Source: Tamarix chinensis
Lineage: Eukaryota; Streptophyta; Magnoliopsida; Caryophyllales; Tamaricaceae
Length of the DNA stretch: 64,000 bases
NCBI GenBank assembly: GCA_030549775.1
Contig: CM060181.1
Location: forward strand, 55,475,201-55,539,200
Direction: 5' to 3'
Under the pieces are notes generated by a model. That model had not been told where the DNA came from. It was given only the letters and a program-made list of their open reading frames with translations, and did no database searches. A program made the translations under genes and the position numbers. How positions within the stretch are numbered: the first letter of the stretch is position 1; each line of letters starts with the position of its first letter. Positions 13,663-24,863 of the stretch are shown piece after piece.

Positions 13663-13934
13663 GCCTAGGGCCAGGTCGACCACCAAAAGAGAATTGGATT
13701 CTACCATCAAATGGTGAATTCGCTTTCCAGTGCTATCTGCATTGCAATCAATCTATCATATCGGGTTCTACAGATGTATCACGTCATTATGCCAGAAAAG
13801 CCAGTTCTTCTAACTTCATTCCAACAGCACACACCAATCTGCTTGAGTAGACTCACGCAAACAAGCCCTAAAGAGGAACCAATTAACCTAGTCGACATTG
13901 AAACTTTCAAGCAACTGGGCAAAATAATTTAACG
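13663..13934 (+). other. Higher-G+C leader upstream of the transferase gene
   Basis: About 270 bases distinctly richer in G+C than the surrounding repeats lead directly into the start codon at 13935. In-frame stops (TAG at 13848-13850, then TAA soon after) separate it from the coding sequence, so it does not extend the protein. It is most simply the 5' untranslated leader and proximal promoter, though a spliced upstream exon is not excluded. No clear TATA box was identified. Confidence 0.4.
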
Positions 13935-16272
13935 ATGGAGAAAGGGGTGCAGAGATGGCTCGTTGACATATCAGAGTGGAATCCTTCTCCCGAGGCCCTC
14001 TCTTCTGCCATTTCATCTCTGCCCCACCACGAACGTCCCTCGATTACAAGGTGGTACATTATCCTGCTTCATCTATTCGATTATGTCCTCTGCTTTTCCT
14101 ACAAAATAAGCGAAACCCATTTTCGCCCTTGGTGGTCTGTAATTTTGCAATTTAGGCTTACCCATTTTATGTTTTCCTCTTTGGTCCGAAGTTTAGAGCG
14201 ACAGAAATAATCTGGTAATTGACTATTTCTGCAATGGTGAATTTATGTAGTTTTGTTTATTTCTTCGTATAAATTGGTTAGGTTCATGAAAATGGAAGAT
14301 CGGAAGAGAGCATTTGTGAGTAGGTTGCTTCAATACGCACTTGTTCATCAACTACTGCAAATTCCGTATGATCAGATACTTATCAAACGAACTCCAGAGG
14401 GAAAGCCTTATGTGGTATGTGTAAATTGAATTCTCTGGTTTTGGTGATAATAAGCCTGACCCTCTAGTTGCTGCAATTCTGATGTTGCTGAGCATGTTAT
14501 GCGATTGAACATTCTGAATACATTACAGGCTTTTCTTGAACTAGGAATTTAGAATTCCATGATAATGCACCTATGAATATGGTTTATAGCTATTTTTGTA
14601 CTCCAGGATTTGGATAAGCTGCAATCAAACTATCCAAACTTCAACTTTAATGTGAGCCACCATGGTGAGTTTGTGGCAATCGCATCTGAACCGCTCTGCC
14701 TGGTGGGCTTGGACATAATTTCTGCAACCCCTCCACTGAGAGGAACAACGTCTGATTTTATCCAGAATTATTTATCTTACTTTTCAACTAAGGAGTGGGA
14801 CAGGATAACTCGTGCTGGCTCTAGTGATGAAGTTTTTGTCGCGCTGTGCAGGTATGTGTTCACCGTGGTTAACTCTGGATCCTATTCAATCAATTTTAGT
14901 GTCAAATGATAATGCTGTTCAGTTCTTAATTTTATGAATGCAAACGGTTCTGGCTTATATTCAGGTTTTGGAGCCTAAAGGAAGCATTTGTTAAGGCAAT
15001 CGGGAGTGGGGTGGGATATAGGTTAAACCAGGTTGAATTCCATCATACTGATTGGACTAATATATCCGTTAGAGTTGATGGAAAGGTATTGCGGGAATGG
15101 CGATTTTGGCATTTGGAGCTGAGAAATAGGCATTTTGTAAGTTTCTTTTCTGGTTTTATTGCTATTATTGCCCAGTTTCTTCTTCACCAGAGTATTTGAA
15201 GTCGTTGTCTTATGCAAAAATGGAAAATGATAAAGTGCTGTTGCCATTTTGATGGAAGAGAGAGTTTACAGTACCCTAAAGGATCATAGTGCTTGTATTA
15301 GTTAGGTGCGGATGTAGTTAGATATTTCTTTGGCCTGGATGAGGCTACTCATTTGCTCACTAATGCTGAAGTTGCCCATCTTCTCTCTTGTTGGACTTTT
15401 GACAGTCCTGTTTTGGAACATATGACCCTATTATTTTATCAACTAGGGATTCATGTAGTCTGCAATAGGCCATATTGTAGGTTAGTGGTAAATCATTCAT
15501 CCAAAGTCTCCTTTCTGGGTATTCTTTGTTAGATCACCCCTATTCCTCAGGTCTGCTAACATGTACCTCACCAGGCGTTGCATCTTGTGAGTGAATGGGA
15601 ATTGGCTAACCCTAACAAAGATTAAAGAGTCAAATTGGTATTTTCGTACGTGAATGTTTTAATTGTGACCATGTGATATCCAACTTTGTGGTATCAATTG
15701 GACAACAATTCATAAAACCTTTTGTTTCAAGATGTTTGGTCCTATCCTGTTTTTTTTTTTATTTGTCAGATTGGTGCATCTCTTTATCAATCTGCCGTCA
15801 TGAAAATCTGATCTTAGCATCTTTTCTGTTTATTAGTTCTTGGAGGGGATCTAAGTTCCTAAATAAACCTTTGTATACTTGAAAGGGCATGTATCAAGAG
15901 AATAAATGGGTGTAGATCCATAGAAATCCCTATGTATCACATTAAATTTTGAATTAATTTTTTTGCACATTATTTTTAGCATAAATTACATTGTATTTGT
16001 TTTGTGCAAAGTATGCAAAGTGTTTATCATCTAGAAGTTATTAGGATTTTACAACTCTCCATACCATGCATTACACTACTTCCTAATGTGTGCATGACAT
16101 GGTGTAGGTTTCCATTGCTAGGGGCTGCCCAAGAATGGCAATTGCAACTTACAAGAAAGTTCTAAGGCAAATTAACTTTAGTGAAGATGAGTATGAATCA
16201 GGTTTCTATCTTCCCAATGTTAGTTTCACTAGCCAAACAGTTGAACAACTCTTACATGAATATCGCCCTTGA
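13935..16272 (+). CDS. 4'-phosphopantetheinyl transferase (Sfp/AASDHPPT type), five exons
   Basis: The enzyme moves the phosphopantetheine arm of coenzyme A onto a serine of carrier proteins such as acyl carrier protein. Exons are 13935-14050, 14282-14414, 14607-14851, 14965-15136 and 16108-16272. All introns are GT-AG (231, 192, 113 and 971 bases), and the joined frame is 831 bases with no stop until TGA at 16270. The 276-residue product is close to the family's length of about 300. Visible motifs are FNVSHHGEF (residues 97-105), the metal-binding GLD (117-119) in LVGLDII, and the signature WSLKEAFVKAIG (167-178), with K170, E171 and K175 conserved. Residues 36-83 resemble the N-terminal part of human AASDHPPT. 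The start follows an in-frame stop upstream. No transit peptide is obvious, so a cytosolic role is likely but inferred. It is the only intact gene in the window. Confidence 0.93.
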
Positions 16273-16475
16273 TTGAGCTTTGCGAAACATATGCTAGACA
16301 CTCTTTTGAGAAATTTGTCATGTTTTGTAGATCTTACCTATGAAGTTTTACCCCAATGATGAACACTAAGATCTTGGATGCATTAGGTTCCTAGTACTAA
16401 ACGCTTCTCCCTATATTATATTAGCGCCCCCTTTTTTTAATAATTCAGATTATTTCTGAAACTGAGTCCAAGTGA

Positions 16476-16481
16476 AATAAA
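16476..16481 (+). promoter_or_regulatory. Candidate polyadenylation signal of the transferase gene
   Basis: AATAAA about 200 bases after the stop codon, in A+T-rich sequence. The position is plausible, but plant signals are loose and the hexamer is common in such DNA. Confidence 0.3.
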
Positions 16482-17560
16482 TTGGTCCTAACGTTTTATT
16501 ATTTTTTTCGTTCCTTAGTAAATCCATAAATGCAAGTCTTCATTTATTTATCATATTAGAATTCATATGATGTAACTCAAAGTATTGTTACTTTGTTATG
16601 GAATATAAGAAGTAAACCCTGCCAACTTTTATTTCGAAGTTGATGGGTATACCCAACTTGTACAAAGTTTTATTATTACAGTAACCATATTAATATCAAG
16701 TGATGTGAATTCCTGGAATTGACTTGGTTTTGTGTGCAATGTGGTTGGTTTGTTGAGAACATGATGGAATGAACATACTTGCTAGAAAATTATACCCCAT
16801 TGGTCTAAGTGGCATCATCCCTCAAATTTGATTCATGAATATGACTAATGGAGTGCTTGCAATTGAGTTGGCATTTAAAATCTAAATCATTAATATGCCC
16901 TAAGTGACAGAGCTTTCATTAAAATAATATGGCAATGACTAAATAAGGAGCTTTGCTCCTCCACTCCATGTGCCTGCAAGGATGTTGTGAGCTATCATAG
17001 TCGTAGGTGATTCTCCCTTGATCTAAAGCACTATGCATATCTAACAACAAAGGCAACAGATTTTCCCATTTCTTATGTCTCACTGCTAATACCCAAGTTG
17101 TACAAATGAATGTGTTGTGCCTAAGTGACTTAGAGGCTGAGGAATGTAGCCCAAATTCAAATGATTGTTATGTTGTGCAGGGTGTTTGTGTGTAAAGGGA
17201 TGAATGCTGTTATTGCTTGGGTGGAACTTTGTAAACCTAAAAAGGAAGGCTCGGGCTTAGGGACATGCATGTTAGGAATAAAACTTTGTTATGTATTGTA
17301 GTATGTAAGTATTTTTGGCATATCTAGCAAGAGAAATAGACCTTGTGGACCAAATGGGTGAACCGAAAACACTTAGGGCATGAAGGACAACCATGATACA
17401 TCACACTTCATGAGAAGTTTTTGTGAGACTCGAGTGACCCAGTAAGGTAATTAGATGCCCACAAGCAGATGGGTAATTTACTTAGTTCATGGACCAAGGT
17501 TAACAAGCTCTCATCACTACGTGCCTGAATTTTATAGAACCATAGGTACTAAATGGACCT
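16482..17560. other. Intergenic sequence, nothing recognised
   Basis: No supported gene, LTR or RNA was seen. The base composition is close to that of the transferase introns, so it may be genuine intergenic sequence rather than repeat. Confidence 0.35.
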
Positions 17561-17567
17561 GTTATTA

Positions 17568-17845
17568 GAAGTGACAAACGGGTCATATGCTTCAGGTTTG
17601 TATTGGGTTAATTTGGGTCGGGTTAAAATCGAATTACTATACAATCGGGGCGGGTTTGGGTTCAGGTTTCTTTAGGTTCAAGTTTAATTTGGGTAATTGT
17701 GATTTAGGTCTGGTTTCTATTGGGTTGGGTCAATTTAGTTTAGAAGAATATTGGGTCAGATTAAGGTCTAATCTATCGGATTTCTTGGGGTTCAGATTCG
17801 ATTTAGGTGTGTATATTTCAGGTCGAATTGGGTAGTTTCGGCTCT
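17568..17845 (+). mobile_element. GGGT-rich hAT-like MITE relic
   Basis: The left end reads TAGAAGTGACAAACGGGTC. The body is a degenerate run of GGGTT, GGGTC and TTCAGGTT motifs. The reverse complement of the right end of the repeat at 31316-31604 begins TAGACTTGACAAA, so the two appear to share a terminal inverted repeat. The right end here is lost next to the (AAT)n tract. Assignment to hAT rests on resemblance only. Confidence 0.4.
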
Positions 17846-18040
17846 ATAAACTCAATTATAAACTCTAGGTCGTATCAAATTTGGACTAAGTTAATTCAAT
17901 TTAAAATTTGTATTAACATTGATTATTATCAATTTAATATAATTATTAAATTAAAATTTGTGATTTATTATTATTGTTATGATTATCATGGTATTTTTTA
18001 TTTTAATATATGCAATGATATAACAAATTGTTATAATGAA

Positions 18041-18046
<6 letters not shown>

Positions 18047-18090
<44 letters not shown>
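18047..18090 (+). repeat. (AAT)n microsatellite
   Basis: About 14 AAT units. The open frame across it, with a run of Asn, is spurious. Confidence 0.95.
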
Positions 18091-18091
<1 letters not shown>

Positions 18092-18249
18092 CATAATAAA
18101 TTATCATTATTAGTATTATTATTATATTTTTGTTATAAATATAATTATAAATATTAGTATATAATAATGATTGTTATAATAATTATAATTATCATGTTAA
18201 TTATAATAATTGGTGGCGGTGGTGGTAGTGGTGGTGTTATTGTTTTCTT

Positions 18250-19180
18250 TAGATTACCCATAGTGGTTAATAGGGATACAATATATGATACTTATAGTAG
18301 GGTCTATCATGCAAACTCTCATCATGTTTAATATTCAGATAATCATAAGAGAGAGTTAGTGGAGAAAATATAACAATTCAAGGCATATCACTTATGAGAA
18401 GAGACAATTTCTAATCATTTATATTGATTGTAACCTATAACAACACCGAGTTCTTATATATATCAAGTCATCACAAGTATACACAATTTTAAATAGTAAT
18501 CAAACATAAGCATGTTTAGAAAGATGAAGCAAAGTAAGGTATGATGTTGACAAAGATAAGTAGTATGAGATTTTCCAATCAATCATAAACAAACATCGAA
18601 TATAGAGAATCTAAGAATTATATTACACGCACAAGCTAGTATACCTATTGAGAAATCAGATGGACTCAAATGAGAAAAATATAAAATATCCCTTTAAAAC
18701 ATATAAGTTATACTTGTTTAGGCATCGGGGTGAACAACCTAAATAAAATAAAATAGTTTAACGCATGTCAAGTTGTTTGGTTAGAGTTTATCAGATATGG
18801 ATAACCAATGTGAGCAAGATAGAACTCATCTCCTAAAGTCTCTCAAAAATCTCTCATGCTAAATGGTTATGGTGTAATCACAAGAGTATATATAATGTAT
18901 AATTTGGAGATTCCATTCAACTTGTAAGCTATACTCAAGTGCAATAGAGAAACTTTTCTTTTCTAATGGATTTAGTACTTATTAAGACAATTTGATTATA
19001 GGAAAGTACAATTATTATGATGATTAAATGTCTTACTAAATGTAGAAATTTCTCAAAAATGTCAAGAGTATATTTAAAAAAAATATACTTAAGTGAAGCA
19101 TTGTCTCAATGATATAATATTTTAGTCAATTTTTTAAAATATAACATTGAAAACATACTTGCATAAGAGATGTCATTAGA
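18250..19180. other. A+T-rich sequence, nothing recognised
   Basis: No coding frame or terminal repeat could be identified. It may be the decayed left part of the minus-strand copia-like element. Confidence 0.3.
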
Positions 19181-19396
19181 TGAGTTAACTTATTCATGTG
19201 TGAGATAAGTTATCAAGAAGCATGAAAGTGTGGTAGATGCATAAGAACATTAAGTGTGCATCATAGCATATTGTCATTAATCATCACATGAGTTAACTTA
19301 TTCATGTGTGAGATAAGTTATCAAGAAGCATGAAAGTGTGATAGATGCATAAGAACATTAAGTGTGCATCATAGCATATTGTCATTAATCATCAAT
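19181..19396 (+). repeat. Tandem duplication, 108 bp x 2
   Basis: The block starting TGAGTTAACTTATTCATG at 19181 is repeated from 19289 with the same length and only about one internal difference. The near identity points to a duplication much younger than the surrounding retroelement decay. Confidence 0.93.
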
Positions 19397-19809
19397 TCGT
19401 TAGGGCATGAAGAAATTAAATAAAGTTTATTTAATTAACCAAATATGAGCCAAAACTATTTAAGAGCAATTCTTCTTAATATATGAGTAAATTAACCTGG
19501 AAAAATGTGTTTTATGAAGATGTGACAACAAAGATCATACAGGGACAAAAATGAGAGCACGGGTACAATAAAAAAAATATCATCAAAATAAGTAATATAA
19601 CCAACACACTGATATGACCATGGACTATGTAGAGCTTTGATGAGCACTAGTGGTACCTAGATCTTAACTATATGTAGATGTAAGGATAGGCTCAAAATGT
19701 GTGGATCTAGATGGATGAGGAATAATGATGAGATAAATCACAAGAACATTTAGATTTGAGTAAAGAGAATCATATAATAGTATATCCTCTAAGTTCTTTG
19801 TATCTACAC

Positions 19810-21111
19810 TATCAAACTGACTGAGTGTCAACACCATCTAGAGTTCCCAATGCATACTCTAGATCGTTAGTATAAAGTGGAGGTGTAGCTTCCTTAGTGC
19901 CATTAACCATAACACTCTAATCACTAGTAATGGTAATAGAAGTAACCATATTGTCCTCATATATAGTAAATCGTGTAGATCTTGATGTTCTTATACCTAA
20001 TTATATGTTGGAGCAACTGTAGGAGAATATACATGAGTCTTTAGGCCCAATGAACCCTCAATAGAGGTAGTTGGATGAATGAAATGAAAAAGTTTCTCAA
20101 TACTAGAAAGCCTAATACCATAATTTAGCTTGTGTGTAATTTATACGTGTAAATCTCTAGTCAACTATTAGAAAACCTATGATAGGAAATTCTTATTGAC
20201 CTTAAACAATAGTTCTACCCTAAGGAGTTAATGGAAGAGAGCAATGAATATGGATAAAGTATATGATATAGCAAGCGGAACTGTGGGATGTTTAGCGAGT
20301 GGATCATGAGTAGTAAGAGGGATGTCCTGATCATCTATATCATAAGTATGAGGAGCCTAAGTAGCTAGTATCCTACTAGTGCATGTCAATGAAGCTCTAG
20401 CCTTTGTAGTAAGTATAAGACTTTGACCATCTTTGCTTAACTTATATCTTATTGGTCATATGGTCATCTTATCAAAGATATCCAATCCATTCTTAAAATA
20501 GAGAGGAATGGAATTGAAATCTCCAAATTAGACCTAGAAATCCTCTAAGATCCTTATGATGAGAGACCATACCCTAAAGCAGAGTGTGTATGACTCTCCA
20601 CGTGTGCCATGTTTTGAGATATAACAATCCTTAAGCACATGGAAAATCCTGATAATATGTGGTCAACCTCATACTAATTTCTAGGAATCATATCATCCCT
20701 AGATGTAGCATAAGGGAACAACACATGCAATTAGAATAATGTAATACTTTCATGTAGGGTTGTAGACAGTAAGAGCTAATGGTTCCTTGAATCACATAAT
20801 GACACCTAGTCACATCTTACATGACCATGTCATGTGTCCTTATGCTTTTCCAATTCTTATATGTAATCCCTATAAGAGGTGACCGCTTAAATGTCTAGAC
20901 TCCTAACACGTCTAGTCTCATCGACCCGAATGGGAACACTTAAGAATTTGGCGGTGATAGTGGAACCATTCATATAAACAATCAAATTCTCATAGAAAAG
21001 TTCAATAATATCAAAGTAGATAGGATTATAGATCTCAAAGAGTGGATGAATGTGAAGATCAAATAAATTATGCGTAAAAGGGCATCTTGATAATGTTAGA
21101 ACCAATGTCAA
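19810..21111 (-). pseudogene. Decayed ORF, possibly the 'putative plant transposon protein' type
   Basis: On the minus strand a coding-like reading can be followed from 21111 to about 19810 with a handful of stops. The first part (20887-21111, 74 codons) contains LFEIYNPIYFDIIELFYENL. Later pieces include IRILEDF and SSIEKLFHFIHPTTSIEG. The phrase 'an FY-N-L segment followed by a conserved region' recalls the domain often labelled putative plant transposon protein, found in retrotransposon-borne extra ORFs, but this is a weak resemblance. It lies downstream of copia gag on the same strand with no pol between them. It could instead be a relic of an unrelated host gene. Confidence 0.35.
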
Positions 21112-22194
21112 AATTAATACATTTTTCCCTTAATTATTTTCTTCCTATAGAATCCCAAGAACCTCAAATACCCTAGTGTTATTCAAGTGTATCTCAACGC
21201 TTCTATCATAATAAGTTATCACTATGGTTCTTTTATCGAATGGTAGATTGTTCTAGAAGAGTTTGACTAATTTGGGATAGTGAGGATTTTTGAGGATGAT
21301 TAGTGGGAATATGTGAGAGTCATGTAGATGTTGCATAAAGGATAAACAGAATTGATTGATTCAAACATGATGCAACATCTAAGGATAAGTTTGTTTTCCT
21401 TAATTCCACTTAGCCATTTTGTTGCTTAGAAATATATGAAAATAAATGGTGGTTAAGGGTGTGTTCCTTGGTGAGGTGAAGTCTGTAAGATTTGGTGGAA
21501 AAAAAAGGAATTGAGGAGAGGAGGAGAGAAAAGTAGTTTAGGTTCAAGAGGCCTATTAAAGAAAATCAAAGCAAGATTGAATTTTTTTGTTTAAAAAAAA
21601 AACCTTATATTTCGTAGACAAACTAGTTTATCGATTTGACAAAAAACATCGATTGTTCTTACGCTATTTTTAAAAAACAATGCTCACATCCATCAACTAG
21701 TTAAAAGTGGCGACTAATCCCTTTAATACATCAATTGGTTTTATCACTAGTTGACTGGTCTCTTCAGGTTGTAAACACTTATTATGGGCATGAAAGATAA
21801 TCAATTCATGAATTTAATCATGCATTGTAAACTTAGTTTAAGCCCAAATCATGTAGGCTAATTCATAATCAAATCAACATTTATCTAGTCTATCCAAACG
21901 TGATTTTAACATCACTTTTATACATCAAACAATGCCATTTAAAGGGTGAATAATGTTCACTTTTTGTAAGTTAAGTTTAGCTAAGATAGTTAGCAAACAT
22001 GTTTGCCATCTAATCATGTAATATCTCACATTAAAGATAACATAATACAAAAAGAGAGAATACTAACTTGGAGTTAGAAAAATTCACATGTAGTCCTTTT
22101 TCTTTTACGAAGAGGTAGAAGAGGCATTAATGTTGTGATTTTTATTTAATTCTTCAAGCTCTTCCTCCTATTCTTCTTCCCTATAATAAATTTT

Positions 22195-23056
22195 CAAATA
22201 CATACTTTTGGTACCCATATCTTTTTGGGACCATAAGGGTTAGTCCTTAATGAATTATCAATAACAATACAATTCTTTAGAATACAAATCATTTTTAAAG
22301 AAGGGAAATGAAACCTTATTTTGTATTGATAGAGGTTGTTTCTAAGATTTTCATAGTTTATTAAAGATTGAATTTCAACCATTTGATGTTTTGCATCCAA
22401 TTAATTTTTAAGCTCTTAACCATAGATTCAAAATCTTCATTTTTATTCTTCAATTTTATATGCTTTGACAGTAAGTGGTAAAATATTTTATTTAACTCAA
22501 AATTTTGATAATCCATAATTAAAAAATTATTTAAGCAATGATCATCAATATTATATGAATTAATTAGAGTTAGTTGAGAAATTAGTTAGCTCATCCTTTT
22601 TACTTGATATGCCATCGTTTATAGGGATGAAACAATGATGCGGAATTTTTTCTTCCTTGCTACCACCATAAGTGATATTCAAGATTTCTCAAATTTCTTT
22701 AGCAATGATACATTATAAGATGTGCTCAAATACATTTTCTCTAAGGCCACAATAGAGCATCAAGATAACTTTGTCATTTAAGGTGACCCTTTGTTGATAT
22801 CTGTCCATTCTTTAACCGGTTTATCTGGTTTATCTATTAATCCATTGATGGTGGGTTTTTTAATCTTGGTTGGACTGTGTTGAATGATGAACCACAAGTC
22901 TTGATTTTTTATGTTGAAGAAGCTTCTCATCGCCATTTTCCAAAGCCTTCCAATGAACCACGGAGGCTTTGAAGGTGTTATATCTTCATCCATGAAGTTA
23001 CCCATACTTGATGATCTTAAAATTTTGATTGCTAGATCAACTTGATGAATTCCCAA
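22195..23056 (-). pseudogene. Ty1/copia gag relic, SIRE-like
   Basis: Starting just after the primer-binding site, 22778-23056 (-) reads as the N-terminal part of a copia gag (PPWFIGRLWKMAMRSFF, then an EWTDINKG segment matching the EW-x-x-x-D-K region of the UBN2-type gag). A following segment resembles ALEKMYLSTSYNVSLLKKFEKS. Near 22200-22260 the phrase NPYGPKKIWVPK matches the end of gag just before protease in SIRE/Maximus-type elements. Several stops and frameshifts lie between. The protease, integrase and RT expected below 22190 were not found. Confidence 0.68.
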
Positions 23057-23069
23057 GCTCTGATACCAA
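23052..23069 (-). other. Primer-binding site of the minus-strand copia element
   Basis: The minus strand reads TTGGTATCAGAGCTTGGG, a perfect plant initiator-Met tRNA primer-binding sequence. It sits directly after the LTR end (TCTTTCA at 23071-23077, minus strand) and before gag. Confidence 0.85.
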
Positions 23070-23070
23070 T

Positions 23071-24478
23071 TGAAAGACTATATGGATACTCTAGAAGGGG
23101 TGAATAAAGTATTTTGTAACAATAATGTCAAATAAAATTTTTATGAGAAATAAGTAAAAAGATGGAAAACAATAAACACGGGATTTATTATTTTTCAAGT
23201 AACTTTACAAAGTTTATCTACATCCACTACCAAAAGGCTTTTTCTTTTGGATTTGAATATCTCTTTATTTATAGTGTGTGTTTGATGATGATCAGTCTTT
23301 TCATGGTTTTGGATTTACACTTTGCCTAGTTATCCTCTTTAGGTTTATGAGACTATAATCTTAATGACCTCTCTTAGGAATGCTAGACAACACACCACTC
23401 TTCACTTGTATTTGAGATAATGAGTTTGAATTAATACAATAAGAATCTTCACTGGATGGCATATGAAAGTGGGTAATTATTAGTGAAGATTTTTATCTAA
23501 CTAGAGAAATAATGATTACAAGTGTATGAGCACTCTAGCTAAATATGAAGAACAAATTGAATATTAGAAAATTCTGATTTGAATTTAAAAGTGTAAAATA
23601 AAAACTCTTTTTGATTCTTTGTAAGATGTGAAAAAGATGATTTTAAAAGACTTGTGCTAGCTTGATTAATATTTATTAATACCTAACAACTCTTATTTAT
23701 AGTGTTGAAAGATGGAAAAAAATCAGCACCAACCATTGGGTGTAAAAAGTACTTTAACGGTCAAATTACAACGAGTAGAAAATATCAGAAATACCCACAC
23801 CAGTCGACTGGATTTGGCAAACCAGTCAATTGATAGAATAGTTTTTAGCATTGCGCACCTTTACAGAAAAGACGACAACATGATGTGCAAAGCTCAAGAT
23901 TATATGTCGTCTATTTTGCTATAAAGTAGACATTATAAGCTTTGCAAAGAAATATTATTCACCTAAAAATAATTTCTATATAATTCATGGTGAATTTTAC
24001 AAGTTAGATCATATATAAAACTACTTAAAATCAATTTAAGAAAACATTTTGCACAAATACTTTGAAAATATTTTGTATGGATGAAATCACTTTAATTAGG
24101 GTTATAAATATCAAATCATTGAAAAATCTAATTGGTCAATATATAATTCATATGTACATAAAACCTAAAAGTATAACATACTCTTTGAAGCCGAATTCTT
24201 AGTATCTTGAGCACACTTACTTATTCCTTCATGGTTTATGTATTACGCATATGAAATTTAAGTACTTAAAGCTAGAGTTCTTTTTTCCTTTTTGGATCTA
24301 TGGCTTGTGCTTGGGATATAATTTATAAAGTTGATATCCTTAGCACTCCTTGACTCAGTTAAGTATTGAATACTTCACTTTTTGCTATGATACACATGTA
24401 CACTTATCAAGATAAGTCGAATTCATAATTGAGTTTATTATCATCAAAATAAATATTGATTAACCTATGTGGCCAACA
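23071..24478 (-). repeat. 5' LTR of the minus-strand copia element
   Basis: The 1408-base LTR begins TGTTGGCCACATAGG at 24478 (minus strand) and ends CA at 23071, next to the primer-binding site. It carries a palindromic CCAGTCGACTGG near 23800 with a related imperfect copy just after. Its start abuts the truncated gypsy LTR at 24479, so this element either inserted into that LTR or joined it by deletion. A partner 3' LTR was not found. Confidence 0.7.
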
Positions 24479-24863
24479 CTTCTCCACAAATTAAGCCAGA
24501 TTTGGAGGTCCTTGAACTTCCCATGCTCACCTTCCCAATGCCCCTAATTCTTTCACAAAATTTAGGTGAAAAATCATGCCTTTATATGGCCGAAATGAGT
24601 AAAGTATGGAGGTGGATATAGTTGTGGCTTGGTTGAATAAAGGTGGAGCCCTATTGTAGCCGATTGTGGGTGGAATTTTTAGATCCATGCAGTAGTTAGA
24701 TTGATCCATATTTACATAGGGTGGTGGAGTTTGCATGGCTTGCATGACTGTTGGATAATTTTATTACTTATTGACCCAAATGAGCAGAATTTTTAACTCT
24801 TCAATGTTTGAAAAATTAATAAGTAAATTATCCATATTTTGGATTGATTAGGATGCTTCTACA
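24479..24863 (-). repeat. 3' LTR of the minus-strand gypsy element, truncated
   Basis: It starts TGTAGAAGCATCC at 24863 (minus strand) and aligns with 30674-30296. Similarity stops exactly at 24479, where the copia LTR begins. The pol frame ends at 24848, so the last few codons lie inside the LTR. A purine tract (AAGAGGGAGATGATGATG, minus strand) precedes it. Confidence 0.82.

Noticed and set aside
13581..13932. Two short frames just upstream of the transferase gene as a separate small gene
   Set aside because: They overlap each other in different frames, have no recognisable similarity, and are more simply the leader of the downstream gene.
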